Shown here piece after piece: positions 50,384-57,225 of a DNA stretch of 64,000 nucleotides. The stretch spans positions 124,001 to 188,000 of the forward strand of contig NZ_JACHWH010000009.1 in the NCBI RefSeq assembly GCF_014191255.1, given 5' to 3'. The position numbers and the translations under genes are program-made. The notes beneath the pieces are model-generated. The model was not told where the DNA came from, made no database searches, and saw nothing but the letters and a program-made list of their open reading frames with translations. The stretch is from Amycolatopsis bartoniae (lineage in GTDB: Bacteria; Actinomycetota; Actinomycetes; Mycobacteriales; Pseudonocardiaceae). Numbering within the stretch: the first letter of the stretch is position 1; each line of letters starts with the position of its first letter.

Positions 50384-50495
50384 GAACAACTCACCTCGTT
50401 CGGGTCTTCACCCCGGGGCGCGCGCAGGGGCAGCTCCCAGGGCAACAGTGGAAATGGTTGGTGACGGAGAAGGCCCCCGAGGCCCGTCACAGAGG

Positions 50496-50523
50496 TATAC
50501 GGACGCGAGGCTCAGGTAGTTCA
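50496..50523 (-). promoter_or_regulatory. SigL-type ECF promoter of the DUF1996 gene
   Basis: On the minus strand TTTTGAACT (TGAACT at 50523-50518), a 16-nt spacer and CGTATA (50501-50496). It has the same spacing as the promoters at 48710 and 51881 and shares the upstream T-run with the latter. It gives a leader of about 105 nt before the DUF1996 start. Confidence 0.7.
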
Positions 50524-50563
50524 AAACGCGACCTGGCCGTTATTCCGGCGTGATAATCCCTGG

Positions 50564-51262
50564 TCAGCGAGGGATGGTGGCGAGCAGCTCGCCGTCCGGA
50601 GTGCGGATCTCGAAGCGGGCGATCTCCGCCGGGGCGAGTCCGGTGCCGCCCGAGATGCGCAGCGGGTCGGGTGCGCCCGCGCCCGGCACGGTCCAGCTGG
50701 AGACGATCTGCTCGGCCCCGGCCCACGGCACGGCGACCAGGAGACAGGTCTTCGGCCCGGTGGCGCCACCGAGCACGAGGTCGACGTTGGAACCCCACGC
50801 GGTCGGCTGCACGATCACCTGCGCCTGCAACGACTTCCCGGTCTCCCCGCCCGCGAACATGCTGGCGGTGCCCGGCGCGCTCGACACCGGCGTGCTCGCC
50901 GCGACGGGCGCCGGGGCCGCCGTGGGAGCGGAGCCGGAGGGCAGCAGCGCGATGGTGATGAGCGGGCCGGCGAGAATCAGCAGCACCGCGGCCACCGTGG
51001 CGATCCGGGTCAGGAGGCGGCGGCGCCGGCGCTGCCGGGCGAGCTCGTCGAACATCCCGCCCAGCGGGCGCGGCTGCGGGATCGGCGGATCAGGCCAGTA
51101 CTTGGCGACCTCGGCGAGGATTTCCGGCAGGTCGGAGAACTCCAGCAGGTCGAGCTGGCAGTGCGGGCAGTCGAGCAGGTGGGCCTCGAAGACCGCGCTC
51201 TCGGTTTCGTCGAGGACCCCGAGGACGTAGGCGGCGATGTCGGTGTGCGCTACCCCTCCCAC
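50564..51262 (-). CDS. zinc anti-sigma factor, RslA-like (pair 2)
   Basis: A 232-residue membrane anti-sigma factor built like the copy at 46489: ZAS motif His28, Cys32, Cys35 (AHLLDCPHCQ), an Arg-rich stop-transfer and a membrane helix (about 84-107), then an outside domain with CLLVAVPWAG, SSWTVPG and ARFEIRTPDG that parallels the other copy. It should sequester the sigma factor encoded 6 nt upstream. Start GTG 51262, or possibly the internal GTG before AHTDIAAYV. Confidence 0.87.
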   Translation of the reverse strand: MGGVAHTDIAAYVLGVLDETESAVFEAHLLDCPHCQLDLLEFSDLPEILAEVAKYWPDPPIPQPRPLGGMFDELARQRRRRRLLTRIATVAAVLLILAGPLITIALLPSGSAPTAAPAPVAASTPVSSAPGTASMFAGGETGKSLQAQVIVQPTAWGSNVDLVLGGATGPKTCLLVAVPWAGAEQIVSSWTVPGAGAPDPLRISGGTGLAPAEIARFEIRTPDGELLATIPR

Positions 51263-51268
51263 CGCGCG

Positions 51269-51826
51269 TCACCCCCGATCTCGTAAGGCCCGCCGCAGCG
51301 CGCGTACCGCGTGGTAGATCCGGGACTTGACCGTACCGGGGGGAATGCCGAGGGCGGCCGCGACCTCGTTCACGGTTCGGTCACGGATGTACGTCTGCAG
51401 CACGGCTTCCCGCTGTTCCGGGGTGAGGCTGCGCAGTGCGTCGTAGACGACCATCGCCGCGAGCGTCCGGTCCGACTCGTCGGGCACGCCGATGGTGTCG
51501 GCGTCCGCCTCCTCGACCTCCTGCGGGCGCGCCTGCCTGCTGCGCCAGCCGTCGATGACGATGCGGCGCGCGACGGTGTACAGCCACGCGCGCAGCATCT
51601 CCGGCTCGCGGTCGAGCTTGTCGGCGTTGCGCCAGGCGCGGATCAGCGTCTCCTGCACGACGTCCTCGGCCCACTGGCGGTCGCCCGCGGTCAGGGTCAG
51701 GACGAACGCCAGCAGCGGCCGTCCGAACTCCTGGTACAGAGCGGCGGCAAGGTCGTCGGGGCCGTGGTCGGGCTCCGGCTCGACGACGGCTCTCAAAGAT
51801 CGGCTGTGGCGTCCCACGGGCGACAT
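51269..51826 (-). CDS. ECF sigma factor, SigL-like (pair 2)
   Basis: A 185-residue ECF sigma factor: region 2 has LYQEFGRPLLAFVLTLTAGDRQWAEDVVQETLIRAWRN, and region 4 has LTPEQREAVLQTYIRDRTVNEVAAALGIPPGTVKSRIYHAVRAL. It resembles the factor at 47163 in layout and recognition helices. It is divergent from the lipoprotein/electron-transfer operon. The ATG at 51826 lacks a clear ribosome-binding site; a start slightly downstream is possible. I see no TGAAC-type promoter in front of it, so its own control may differ. Confidence 0.88.
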   Translation of the reverse strand: MSPVGRHSRSLRAVVEPEPDHGPDDLAAALYQEFGRPLLAFVLTLTAGDRQWAEDVVQETLIRAWRNADKLDREPEMLRAWLYTVARRIVIDGWRSRQARPQEVEEADADTIGVPDESDRTLAAMVVYDALRSLTPEQREAVLQTYIRDRTVNEVAAALGIPPGTVKSRIYHAVRALRRALRDRG

Positions 51827-51880
51827 CTTTACGGTGAACCGGGCAGTAGTCCAGTACCAAAAAATTCGTTCATGTTCTTT

Positions 51881-51908
51881 TGAACCGCTTCCGCCCACCC
51901 GCCGTATC
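51881..51908 (+). promoter_or_regulatory. SigL-type ECF promoter of the electron-transfer operon
   Basis: TTTTGAACC (TGAACC at 51881-51886), a 16-nt spacer and CGTATC (51903-51908). It shares the element sequences and exact spacing with the promoters at 48710 and 50496. It lies in the 238-bp gap that separates the divergent sigma gene from the lipoprotein gene and implies a leader of about 150 nt. Confidence 0.72.
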
Positions 51909-51997
51909 CCCCGGCGAAGGCCCCGCAGCGCTGACCCCCGACAGCGCTTTCACTCCACTGTGGACTCATTCGTCCATAGTGGATCCAACGCGCCCGT

Positions 51998-52018
51998 ACG
52001 CAGGTGTTTCACCTGCGT
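51998..52018 (+). promoter_or_regulatory. hairpin in the leader of the electron-transfer operon
   Basis: ACGCAGGTG pairs perfectly with CACCTGCGT around a TTT loop, 47 nt before the lipoprotein ATG. A smaller hairpin (TGGAC/GTCCA, 51961-51976) lies upstream. These could stabilise the mRNA or modulate elongation; no known riboswitch class is recognisable. Confidence 0.5.
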
Positions 52019-52064
52019 CGGCGCACGCCCTGGCCCCCGACAGGGAAGGAAGTTCCGCTCAGTG

Positions 52065-52601
52065 ATGCACAGAAAACCCCGATCGGCGATACCGCTCGCC
52101 GCGGCCGGACTGGCCGTGTTCGCGGTCACCACGGGCTGTGACGTGCCCAGCTCGTACTCCTCCGCCGCAGGTCAGAACGGCATGGCGACCATGGGCACCA
52201 CCGACACCGGTCCCGCCCTCACCGCCGTGCGCGCGTTCGACCTCGGTCCCGTCGTCGTCGACGGCGGTGGCTACGTCGTCTACCGCTACGACCGCGACAC
52301 CACCAACCCCTCGAAGTCCACGTGCACCGGCACGTGCGCGCAGCAGTGGAAGCCGGTCCCCGCCAGCGCCACGCAGCACATCACAGGTCTGGACCAGTCT
52401 CTGGTCGGCACCTTGACCAGGGACGACGGCACCGACCAGGCGACGTTGAACGGGTGGCCGCTCTACCGCTACACCAAGGACCAGATGCCCGGCGAGACCG
52501 CGGGCCAGGGCATGGGTGGCGTGTGGTTCCCCGTCACGCCGCAGGGCGGAAAAGTCCAGACTGCGGCCGATCCCGGGCGGTCCGATGCGTTCGGACTCTG
52601 A
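52065..52601 (+). CDS. COG4315-type lipoprotein, single repeat (SCO0930-like)
   Basis: A 178-residue lipoprotein (lipobox TTGC, Cys25) with one copy of the repeat that occurs twice in the protein at 47737: YVVYRYDRD, STCTGTC with the CxxxC pair, QQWKPV, SLVGTLTRDDGTDQ, GWPLYRYTKDQMPGETAG and VWFPVTPQGGK. Function is unknown. It heads an operon with DUF4142, cytochrome-like, ferredoxin and reductase genes and overlaps DUF4142 by 17 nt. ATG 52065 or GTG 52062 is the start; an in-frame extension upstream is not credible. Confidence 0.87.
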   Translation: MHRKPRSAIPLAAAGLAVFAVTTGCDVPSSYSSAAGQNGMATMGTTDTGPALTAVRAFDLGPVVVDGGGYVVYRYDRDTTNPSKSTCTGTCAQQWKPVPASATQHITGLDQSLVGTLTRDDGTDQATLNGWPLYRYTKDQMPGETAGQGMGGVWFPVTPQGGKVQTAADPGRSDAFGL

Positions 52602-53358
52602 CCGGAAACTCCGCCGCCTGCTGGTATTGCTGGTCGTACTGGTGCTGAGCCAGATGGCGGCACCCGCGATCGCCTCGGCACAGACCGTGACGCTCACCGA
52701 TCCGGAGAAGGACCTCCTGAACCGGGTGCGCCAGGCGGGTCTGTGGGAGATGCCCGCGGGCGACATGGCCCGCGTGCGCGCGGAAACGCCGCACGTGCGC
52801 CAAGTCGGCGAGACGCTCATGGTCGACCACGGCAGGCTCGACGTCGCGGTGCGCGACCTCGCCGCGAAGTACCGGCTGACCCTGCCCGACCAGCCGACCG
52901 CCGACCAGCAGAGCTGGCTCGCCGAAATGCGCGGCGCCACGTCGTCGTCGCAGTTCGAGCGGGTGTTCGCCAACCGGCTGCGTGCCGCGCACGGCGTCAT
53001 CTTCTCGGTGATCGCCGGCGTCCGTGCGGGCACCCGAAACGACGAGATCCGCGCGTTCGCCGCGACCGCGAACCAGGTGGTGCTGCGGCACATCACGCTC
53101 CTGGAGAGCACCGGGCTCGTCGACTACGACGCGCTGCCGCAACCGGCACTCGGCTCCACGGCTTCGACGTCCGCGGCGACGGCGCTGAACCTCGGGTCCA
53201 TGGACGTCCTCACCAGCGTGGTGCTCGGCCTGCTGGTGTGCGGAGCGACGCTGCTCCTGCTGTGGTTCATCCGCAGCTCCGCGAGAAGAAGACATCGATC
53301 AGGAGACGACCATGCAGCCAACCGCTCTGCTGAGCGTGCGAAACAGCCGGCGGCCTGA
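52585..53358 (+). CDS. DUF4142 protein, secreted with C-terminal membrane anchor
   Basis: A 257-residue protein with a cleavable signal (ends near SAQT, residue 34), a DUF4142 domain of mostly helices (about 36-175; TDPEKDLLNRVRQAGLWEMPAGD, VRQVGETLMVDHGRLD) and a C-terminal membrane helix (about 208-230) followed by a basic tail. DUF4142 is a helical domain I recall as being related to ferritin-like folds. It would face the outside of the membrane. The gene starts inside the lipoprotein gene, so their translation is linked. Confidence 0.82.
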   Translation: MRSDSDRKLRRLLVLLVVLVLSQMAAPAIASAQTVTLTDPEKDLLNRVRQAGLWEMPAGDMARVRAETPHVRQVGETLMVDHGRLDVAVRDLAAKYRLTLPDQPTADQQSWLAEMRGATSSSQFERVFANRLRAAHGVIFSVIAGVRAGTRNDEIRAFAATANQVVLRHITLLESTGLVDYDALPQPALGSTASTSAATALNLGSMDVLTSVVLGLLVCGATLLLLWFIRSSARRRHRSGDDHAANRSAERAKQPAA

Positions 53359-53370
53359 GGAGCGGACGAG

Positions 53371-53958
53371 ATGACGACAGCCGTTCTGGCCCAGGCGACC
53401 ACCGACGCCGGGCTGCGCAGCGTCGCGCAGCTGTCGGCGCGGATCGCGTACGTGTTCATGTGCCTCACGCTGTGCTGGGGCGTGCTCACCGCCACCGGGT
53501 GGGTCCGCAACATCACCGGCCGCAAAGCGTTGCGCGGCAGCCACATGGTGCTGGCGACGCTCACGCTCGCGTTCGGCGTCGTGCATGCCGCGGCGTTCTA
53601 CTTCCTGTCCGTCGGCGCGTTCTCGGTGGTGCAGCTGACCGTCCCGTTCCTGCCCGGCGGCCTCGCCCGGCACGCGCTCGGGATCATCGGGCTGGAGCTG
53701 ATGATCGCCATCGCGATCACCGCGAGCACGCACCGGTTCATCGCCTACCGCCGCTGGCTGTGGCTGCACCGCCTGGCGTACCTGGCGATCCCGCTGCTGG
53801 CGATCCACTCGTTCTTCGGGGCGATCGCCAACGGCCACCTGGCGGTGCTGTGGCTCGCCGGCATCACGCTGCTGGTCCCGACGCTCACGCTGTCGGTCCT
53901 GCGGTTCCTGCCCTCGCGCGCGCTCGAGCGCGTCGGACTCGTCGAGGAGCTCATTTGA
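53371..53958 (+). CDS. ferric-reductase/YedZ-like cytochrome b membrane protein
   Basis: A 195-residue protein with about five membrane helices. Several histidines are placed as in b-type heme proteins of the ferric-reductase-like transmembrane group: GSHMVLA, VVHAAAF, LARHALG, LHRLAYLA and AIHSFFG. It could carry electrons across the membrane between the ferredoxin made next in the operon and the secreted lipoproteins. Heme binding and direction of flow are inferred. The stop overlaps the ferredoxin TTG start (TTGA). Confidence 0.82.
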   Translation: MTTAVLAQATTDAGLRSVAQLSARIAYVFMCLTLCWGVLTATGWVRNITGRKALRGSHMVLATLTLAFGVVHAAAFYFLSVGAFSVVQLTVPFLPGGLARHALGIIGLELMIAIAITASTHRFIAYRRWLWLHRLAYLAIPLLAIHSFFGAIANGHLAVLWLAGITLLVPTLTLSVLRFLPSRALERVGLVEELI

Positions 53959-54182
53959 AGACGCTCGACCGCTTCCGCGGACCGCGGATCAGCGTGGACA
54001 ACGACCGGTGCGAGGTCTTCGGGATCTGCGTGTGGGAGGCGCCCGCCCTGTTCCAGCTCGACCGGGACGGCAGGCTGCGCTACCGGCGCCAGCTCCAGGA
54101 GGAGGACTTCGAGCAGGCCGCCGCGGCGGCCCGCTGTTGCCCGATGCAGGCCATCGTCCTGAGAGGGATGCAAGATGAGTGA
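53955..54182 (+). CDS. 3Fe-4S ferredoxin
   Basis: A 75-residue ferredoxin of the single-cluster type: Cys19-x5-Cys25 and CCPMQAI (Cys62-Pro63), so one of the usual four cluster cysteines is replaced, which fits a 3Fe-4S centre as in cytochrome P450 partner ferredoxins. TTG 53955 is the start, overlapping the upstream stop. It overlaps the reductase gene by 8 nt. No P450 gene is nearby; the likely partners are the reductase and the cytochrome-like protein. Confidence 0.87.
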   Translation: MKTLDRFRGPRISVDNDRCEVFGICVWEAPALFQLDRDGRLRYRRQLQEEDFEQAAAAARCCPMQAIVLRGMQDE

Positions 54183-55431
54183 TGGAGACAGAATCGTCAT
54201 CGTCGGCGGCGGGGTCGCCGGCCTGCGCGCGGCCGAACGGCTGCGCGAGCTGGGGTTCGACGGCGAGGTCATCATCGTCGGCGACGAGCGGCGGCGGCCG
54301 TACCACCGGCCGATGGTGTCCAAGCAGCTGGTGACCGGGCAGATCCGGCCGATCGACGCGGATCTCAAGCCCTACATCGAGCTGGACGCGCACTGGCGGC
54401 TCGGCACCCGCGCGACGCACCTGGACACCAGCCAGCGCGTCGTGCACCTGCCCGGCAAGGAGGAGCTCTGGTACGACGGGCTGATCATCGCGACCGGCGT
54501 GGTGCCCCGGCACCTGCCCGGCGCGCCGCGGCACGACCCGCGGGTGCGGGTGCTGCGCACGGTCGAGGACGCGATCTCGCTGCGCCGCGCGCTGACCGCC
54601 AGCAGCAAGCCCGCCGTGGTGATCGGCAGCGGGCTGATCGGCTGCGAGTTCGCGGCCAGCATGCGCACGCTCGGCCGGGACGTCACGCTCGTCGGGCACG
54701 CGAAGGCGCCGCTGTACCGGTTCGGCCCGCGCGTCGCGCAGGCCGTGGCCGAGACGCACGAGAAGCACCGCGCGGGACTGGCGATGAACTCCGAGGTGCG
54801 GCACTGGATCAGCACCAAGGACGCGTTCGGGCTGCACCTGACCAACAACCAGCTCGTCGTGGCCAGCTGCGTGGTGCTGTCGATCGGCAGTGTGCCCGCG
54901 GTGGACTGGCTGCGTGGTTCGGGGCTCGACATCTCCGACGGCGTGCTGTGCGACGCGACGCTGTTCGCCGAGGGCGCCGAGGACGTCGTGGTGGCCGGGG
55001 ACGTCGCGCGCTGGCCGAACCTGCGGTTCGACGAGACGCCCCGGCGCGTCGAGCACTGGATCAACGCGGTGGAGTCCGCGCGGGCCGCGGCGGAGAACCT
55101 GATGGCGGGACGGCGGTTGGCCAAGCCGTTCACCCCGCTGCCGCGCGCCTGGTCGAGCATCTACGAGCACCGGCTGCAGATGGCCGGGATGCCCGCGCTC
55201 GGCGAGGACACGGTGCAGCTCGACGACGGTGTGACCGGGTTCGTGCGCGGCGGCCAGCTGGTCGGCGCGGCGAGCTGGGACAAGCCGCGCGCGATGCTGC
55301 ACTGGACCGCGGAGCTCGAACGGCGCCTGCCGGTGCCGGAGTACACGCCGGTCGCCGAGCCGGAGGGCATGGAGCTGAGCGAGGCCGTGTTCTCCGAGGA
55401 GGAGTGGCTGACCGTGGGCCAGGGAGTCTGA
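54175..55431 (+). CDS. FAD-dependent ferredoxin reductase
   Basis: A 418-residue reductase with two dinucleotide motifs, [16 protein letters not shown] (FAD, residues 8-23) and VVIGSGLIGCEFA (NAD(P)H, 148-160), the ATG motif LIIATGVVPR, and VVVAGDVARWPN closing the FAD site. It follows the layout of putidaredoxin-reductase-type enzymes, which pass electrons from NAD(P)H to small ferredoxins. The 8-nt overlap with the ferredoxin gene makes them a natural pair. The C-terminal 90 residues are the usual dimerisation domain. Confidence 0.9.
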   Translation: MSDGDRIVIVGGGVAGLRAAERLRELGFDGEVIIVGDERRRPYHRPMVSKQLVTGQIRPIDADLKPYIELDAHWRLGTRATHLDTSQRVVHLPGKEELWYDGLIIATGVVPRHLPGAPRHDPRVRVLRTVEDAISLRRALTASSKPAVVIGSGLIGCEFAASMRTLGRDVTLVGHAKAPLYRFGPRVAQAVAETHEKHRAGLAMNSEVRHWISTKDAFGLHLTNNQLVVASCVVLSIGSVPAVDWLRGSGLDISDGVLCDATLFAEGAEDVVVAGDVARWPNLRFDETPRRVEHWINAVESARAAAENLMAGRRLAKPFTPLPRAWSSIYEHRLQMAGMPALGEDTVQLDDGVTGFVRGGQLVGAASWDKPRAMLHWTAELERRLPVPEYTPVAEPEGMELSEAVFSEEEWLTVGQGV

Positions 55432-55432
55432 G

Positions 55433-55702
55433 GTGGCCGACACCGACACCGGGCCACTGCCCGCGCCCGAGGACGTTCTCGATGCCGTGCGCGGCCACCG
55501 GCTCGCGGAGATCCGCCGCGGCCGCGGCCTGACCCAGCACCACCTCGCCGAGAAGATGGGAGTTTCGCAGAGCCACGTCTACGAGATCGAACGCGGGTCG
55601 ATCGCCGAGCGGGAAGCGCTTTCGCGGTACGCGCTGGCCCTCGGCGGCAGGCTGCGGCAGACGATCCACTTCGACGACGGGGACATCGCCGTGGTCGAGT
55701 AA
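55433..55702 (+). CDS. XRE-family helix-turn-helix regulator
   Basis: An 89-residue protein with a Cro/C1-type helix-turn-helix (LAEIRRGRGLTQHHLAEKMGVSQSHVYEIERG, residues 24-55) and a short acidic tail. GTG 55433 is two bases after the reductase stop. Single-domain proteins like this are often antitoxins, but no toxin gene is adjacent, so a regulator of its own operon is more likely. A strong terminator follows. Confidence 0.82.
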   Translation: MADTDTGPLPAPEDVLDAVRGHRLAEIRRGRGLTQHHLAEKMGVSQSHVYEIERGSIAEREALSRYALALGGRLRQTIHFDDGDIAVVE

Positions 55703-55717
55703 GCGCTTTCTCAGTTG

Positions 55718-55754
55718 GAGCGGGCAGGTCCTTTCCGGGCCTGCCCGCTCTTTT
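55718..55754. terminator. terminator between convergent XRE and HxlR genes
   Basis: A perfect 11-bp stem (GAGCGGGCAGG at 55718-55728 with CCTGCCCGCTC at 55740-55750) followed by TTTT on the plus strand, 16 nt after the XRE stop. It ends 5 nt before the 3' end of the convergent HxlR gene and may serve both. Confidence 0.88.
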
Positions 55755-55758
55755 CGCG

Positions 55759-56193
55759 TCAGGGGGTCCGGGCGTCGTGCTGCTCGCGGTTGGCGAGCAC
55801 CTGCCCCATGTTCGCCTGTGCCCAGTGCCGGAGACCGCGTGTCACCTGGTGCAGGGACAGGCCGAGATCGGTCAGCTCGTAGGAGACGGTGACGGGCACG
55901 GTGGGAGTGACCGTGCGGGTGAGCAGGCCGTCGCGTTCGAGCGATCGCAGGGTCTGGGTCAGCATCTTCTGGCTCACGCCGGCCAGCCGGCGGGACAGTT
56001 CGGAGTACCGCATCGCCTTCGGGCCGTCCCCCGCGCCGGGCTCCGCGGCCGTGTCACCGGCCAGTGCGCACAGGATCAGCACGACCCACTTGTCCGAGAT
56101 CCGGTCGAGCAGCTGACGGCTGGGGCACACCGCCAGGAACGCGTCGTACTCCACCTTCGCCTGCGCCCGCTGGACCGCCTTCGTCGTCGCCAT
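55759..56193 (-). CDS. HxlR-family transcriptional regulator
   Basis: A 144-residue winged-helix regulator: a Cys at residue 23 just before helix 1 (VCPSRQLLDRISDKWVVLILCAL), YSELSRRLAGVSQKMLTQTLRSLERDGLLTR and the wing PVTVSYELTDLG. Several HxlR members sense aldehydes, quinones or thiol stress through that cysteine. It is divergent from an aldo/keto reductase gene, with a perfect palindrome between them, so it probably represses the reductase and itself. Confidence 0.88.
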   Translation of the reverse strand: MATTKAVQRAQAKVEYDAFLAVCPSRQLLDRISDKWVVLILCALAGDTAAEPGAGDGPKAMRYSELSRRLAGVSQKMLTQTLRSLERDGLLTRTVTPTVPVTVSYELTDLGLSLHQVTRGLRHWAQANMGQVLANREQHDARTP

Positions 56194-56234
56194 TCCTGCT
56201 CTCCTATAGGTGGGTTACGCACTTCAAGGTGCCT

Positions 56235-56251
56235 ACTTCCCAGCGGGAAGT
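56235..56251. promoter_or_regulatory. palindrome between HxlR and aldo/keto reductase genes
   Basis: ACTTCCCAGCGGGAAGT is a perfect 7-bp inverted repeat with a 3-nt centre, placed 42 nt from the HxlR start and 67 nt from the reductase start. It is the best candidate HxlR operator in the divergent region. Confidence 0.6.
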
Positions 56252-56317
56252 TCCGCTCCAATACTGGTCCCCGAAGGCCGGCGGCGCCAGCCCCGGCGAA
56301 GAACGAAAGGCACCACA

Positions 56318-57181
56318 TTGTCCGCGACACTTCCCGGCGGCACCTGGCTGCTGGGCGACTCGACCGTCACCCGGTTCGGCTACGGCGCCATGCAACTGGC
56401 CGGTCCCGGGGTCATGGGACCGCCCGCCAACCACGACGGCGCCCTGGCCGTGCTGCGCGAGGCGGTCGAGGCCGGCATCACCCACATCGACACCAGCGGC
56501 GCCTACGGGCCGCGGGTGACGAACGAACTGATCCGCGAGGCGCTGCACCCCTATCCGGAGTCGTTGTTCATCGCCACCAAGGTCGGGGCGAACCGGGACG
56601 CGCGAGGCGGCTGGCCCACCGCGCGGCGGCCCGGAGATCTGCGCAAGCAGGTCGAGGAGAACCTGCGGACACTCGGCGTGGAGACGCTCGACCTCGTCAA
56701 CCTGCGGATGGGTGATGCCACCGGTCCCCAGCCCGGTTCGCTCGCCGAGGCCCTCGGGACGCTCATCGAACTCCAGCAGGAGGGCCTGATCCGGCACCTC
56801 GGGGTCAGCAACGTGACGGCCGAGCAGGTCACCGAGGCGCAGGGCATGACGTCGATCGTGTGCGTGCAGAACGGGTACAACCTCGCGTACCGCCACGACG
56901 ACGACCTCATCGACCGGCTCGCCGCCGAGGACATCGCCTTCGTGCCGTTCTTCCCGCTGGGCGGCTTCTCGCCGCTGCAGTCCGAGACGCTCTCGGCGGT
57001 CGCCACCCGGCTGGAGGCGGCGCCGATGTCCGTCGCGCTGGCCTGGCTGTTGCGGCGCTCGCCGAACATCCTGCTCATCCCCGGCACGTCGTCGAGAGCG
57101 CACCTGCGCGAGAACATCGCCGGCGCGGGACTTTCCCTTTCCGAGGAGGATTTGAAGGAACTGGACGGCATCGGAAGCTGA
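56318..57181 (+). CDS. aldo/keto reductase (YdbC-like)
   Basis: A 287-residue AKR: Asp58 and Tyr63 in HIDTSGAYG, Lys88 in FIATKVG. At the place of the usual active-site His the sequence is LDLVNLRMGD, a variant known from YdbC/pyridoxal-reductase-like members. IPGTSSRAHLREN is the NADP site. The start is TTG 56318, 7 nt after GAAAGG; the longer in-frame ATG has no support. It is probably induced through the divergent HxlR regulator. Confidence 0.85.
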   Translation: MSATLPGGTWLLGDSTVTRFGYGAMQLAGPGVMGPPANHDGALAVLREAVEAGITHIDTSGAYGPRVTNELIREALHPYPESLFIATKVGANRDARGGWPTARRPGDLRKQVEENLRTLGVETLDLVNLRMGDATGPQPGSLAEALGTLIELQQEGLIRHLGVSNVTAEQVTEAQGMTSIVCVQNGYNLAYRHDDDLIDRLAAEDIAFVPFFPLGGFSPLQSETLSAVATRLEAAPMSVALAWLLRRSPNILLIPGTSSRAHLRENIAGAGLSLSEEDLKELDGIGS

Positions 57182-57186
57182 GCATG

Positions 57187-57220
57187 AAAACGGGGCGCCC
57201 TCGTCGCGAGGGCGCCCCGT
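57187..57220 (-). terminator. terminator of dxs, shared with the convergent reductase gene
   Basis: A perfect 13-bp stem (57190-57202 with 57208-57220) and a 5-nt loop. Read on the minus strand it is followed by TTTT, 6 nt beyond the dxs stop. On the plus strand it follows the aldo/keto reductase by 8 nt without a T-run. Confidence 0.88.
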
Positions 57221-57225
57221 CGGCT

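Noticed and set aside
54175-55702. Toxin-antitoxin system including the XRE protein.
   Set aside because: The XRE gene looks like an antitoxin in size, but the neighbouring genes are a reductase and, beyond a terminator, a convergent HxlR regulator; no toxin is present.
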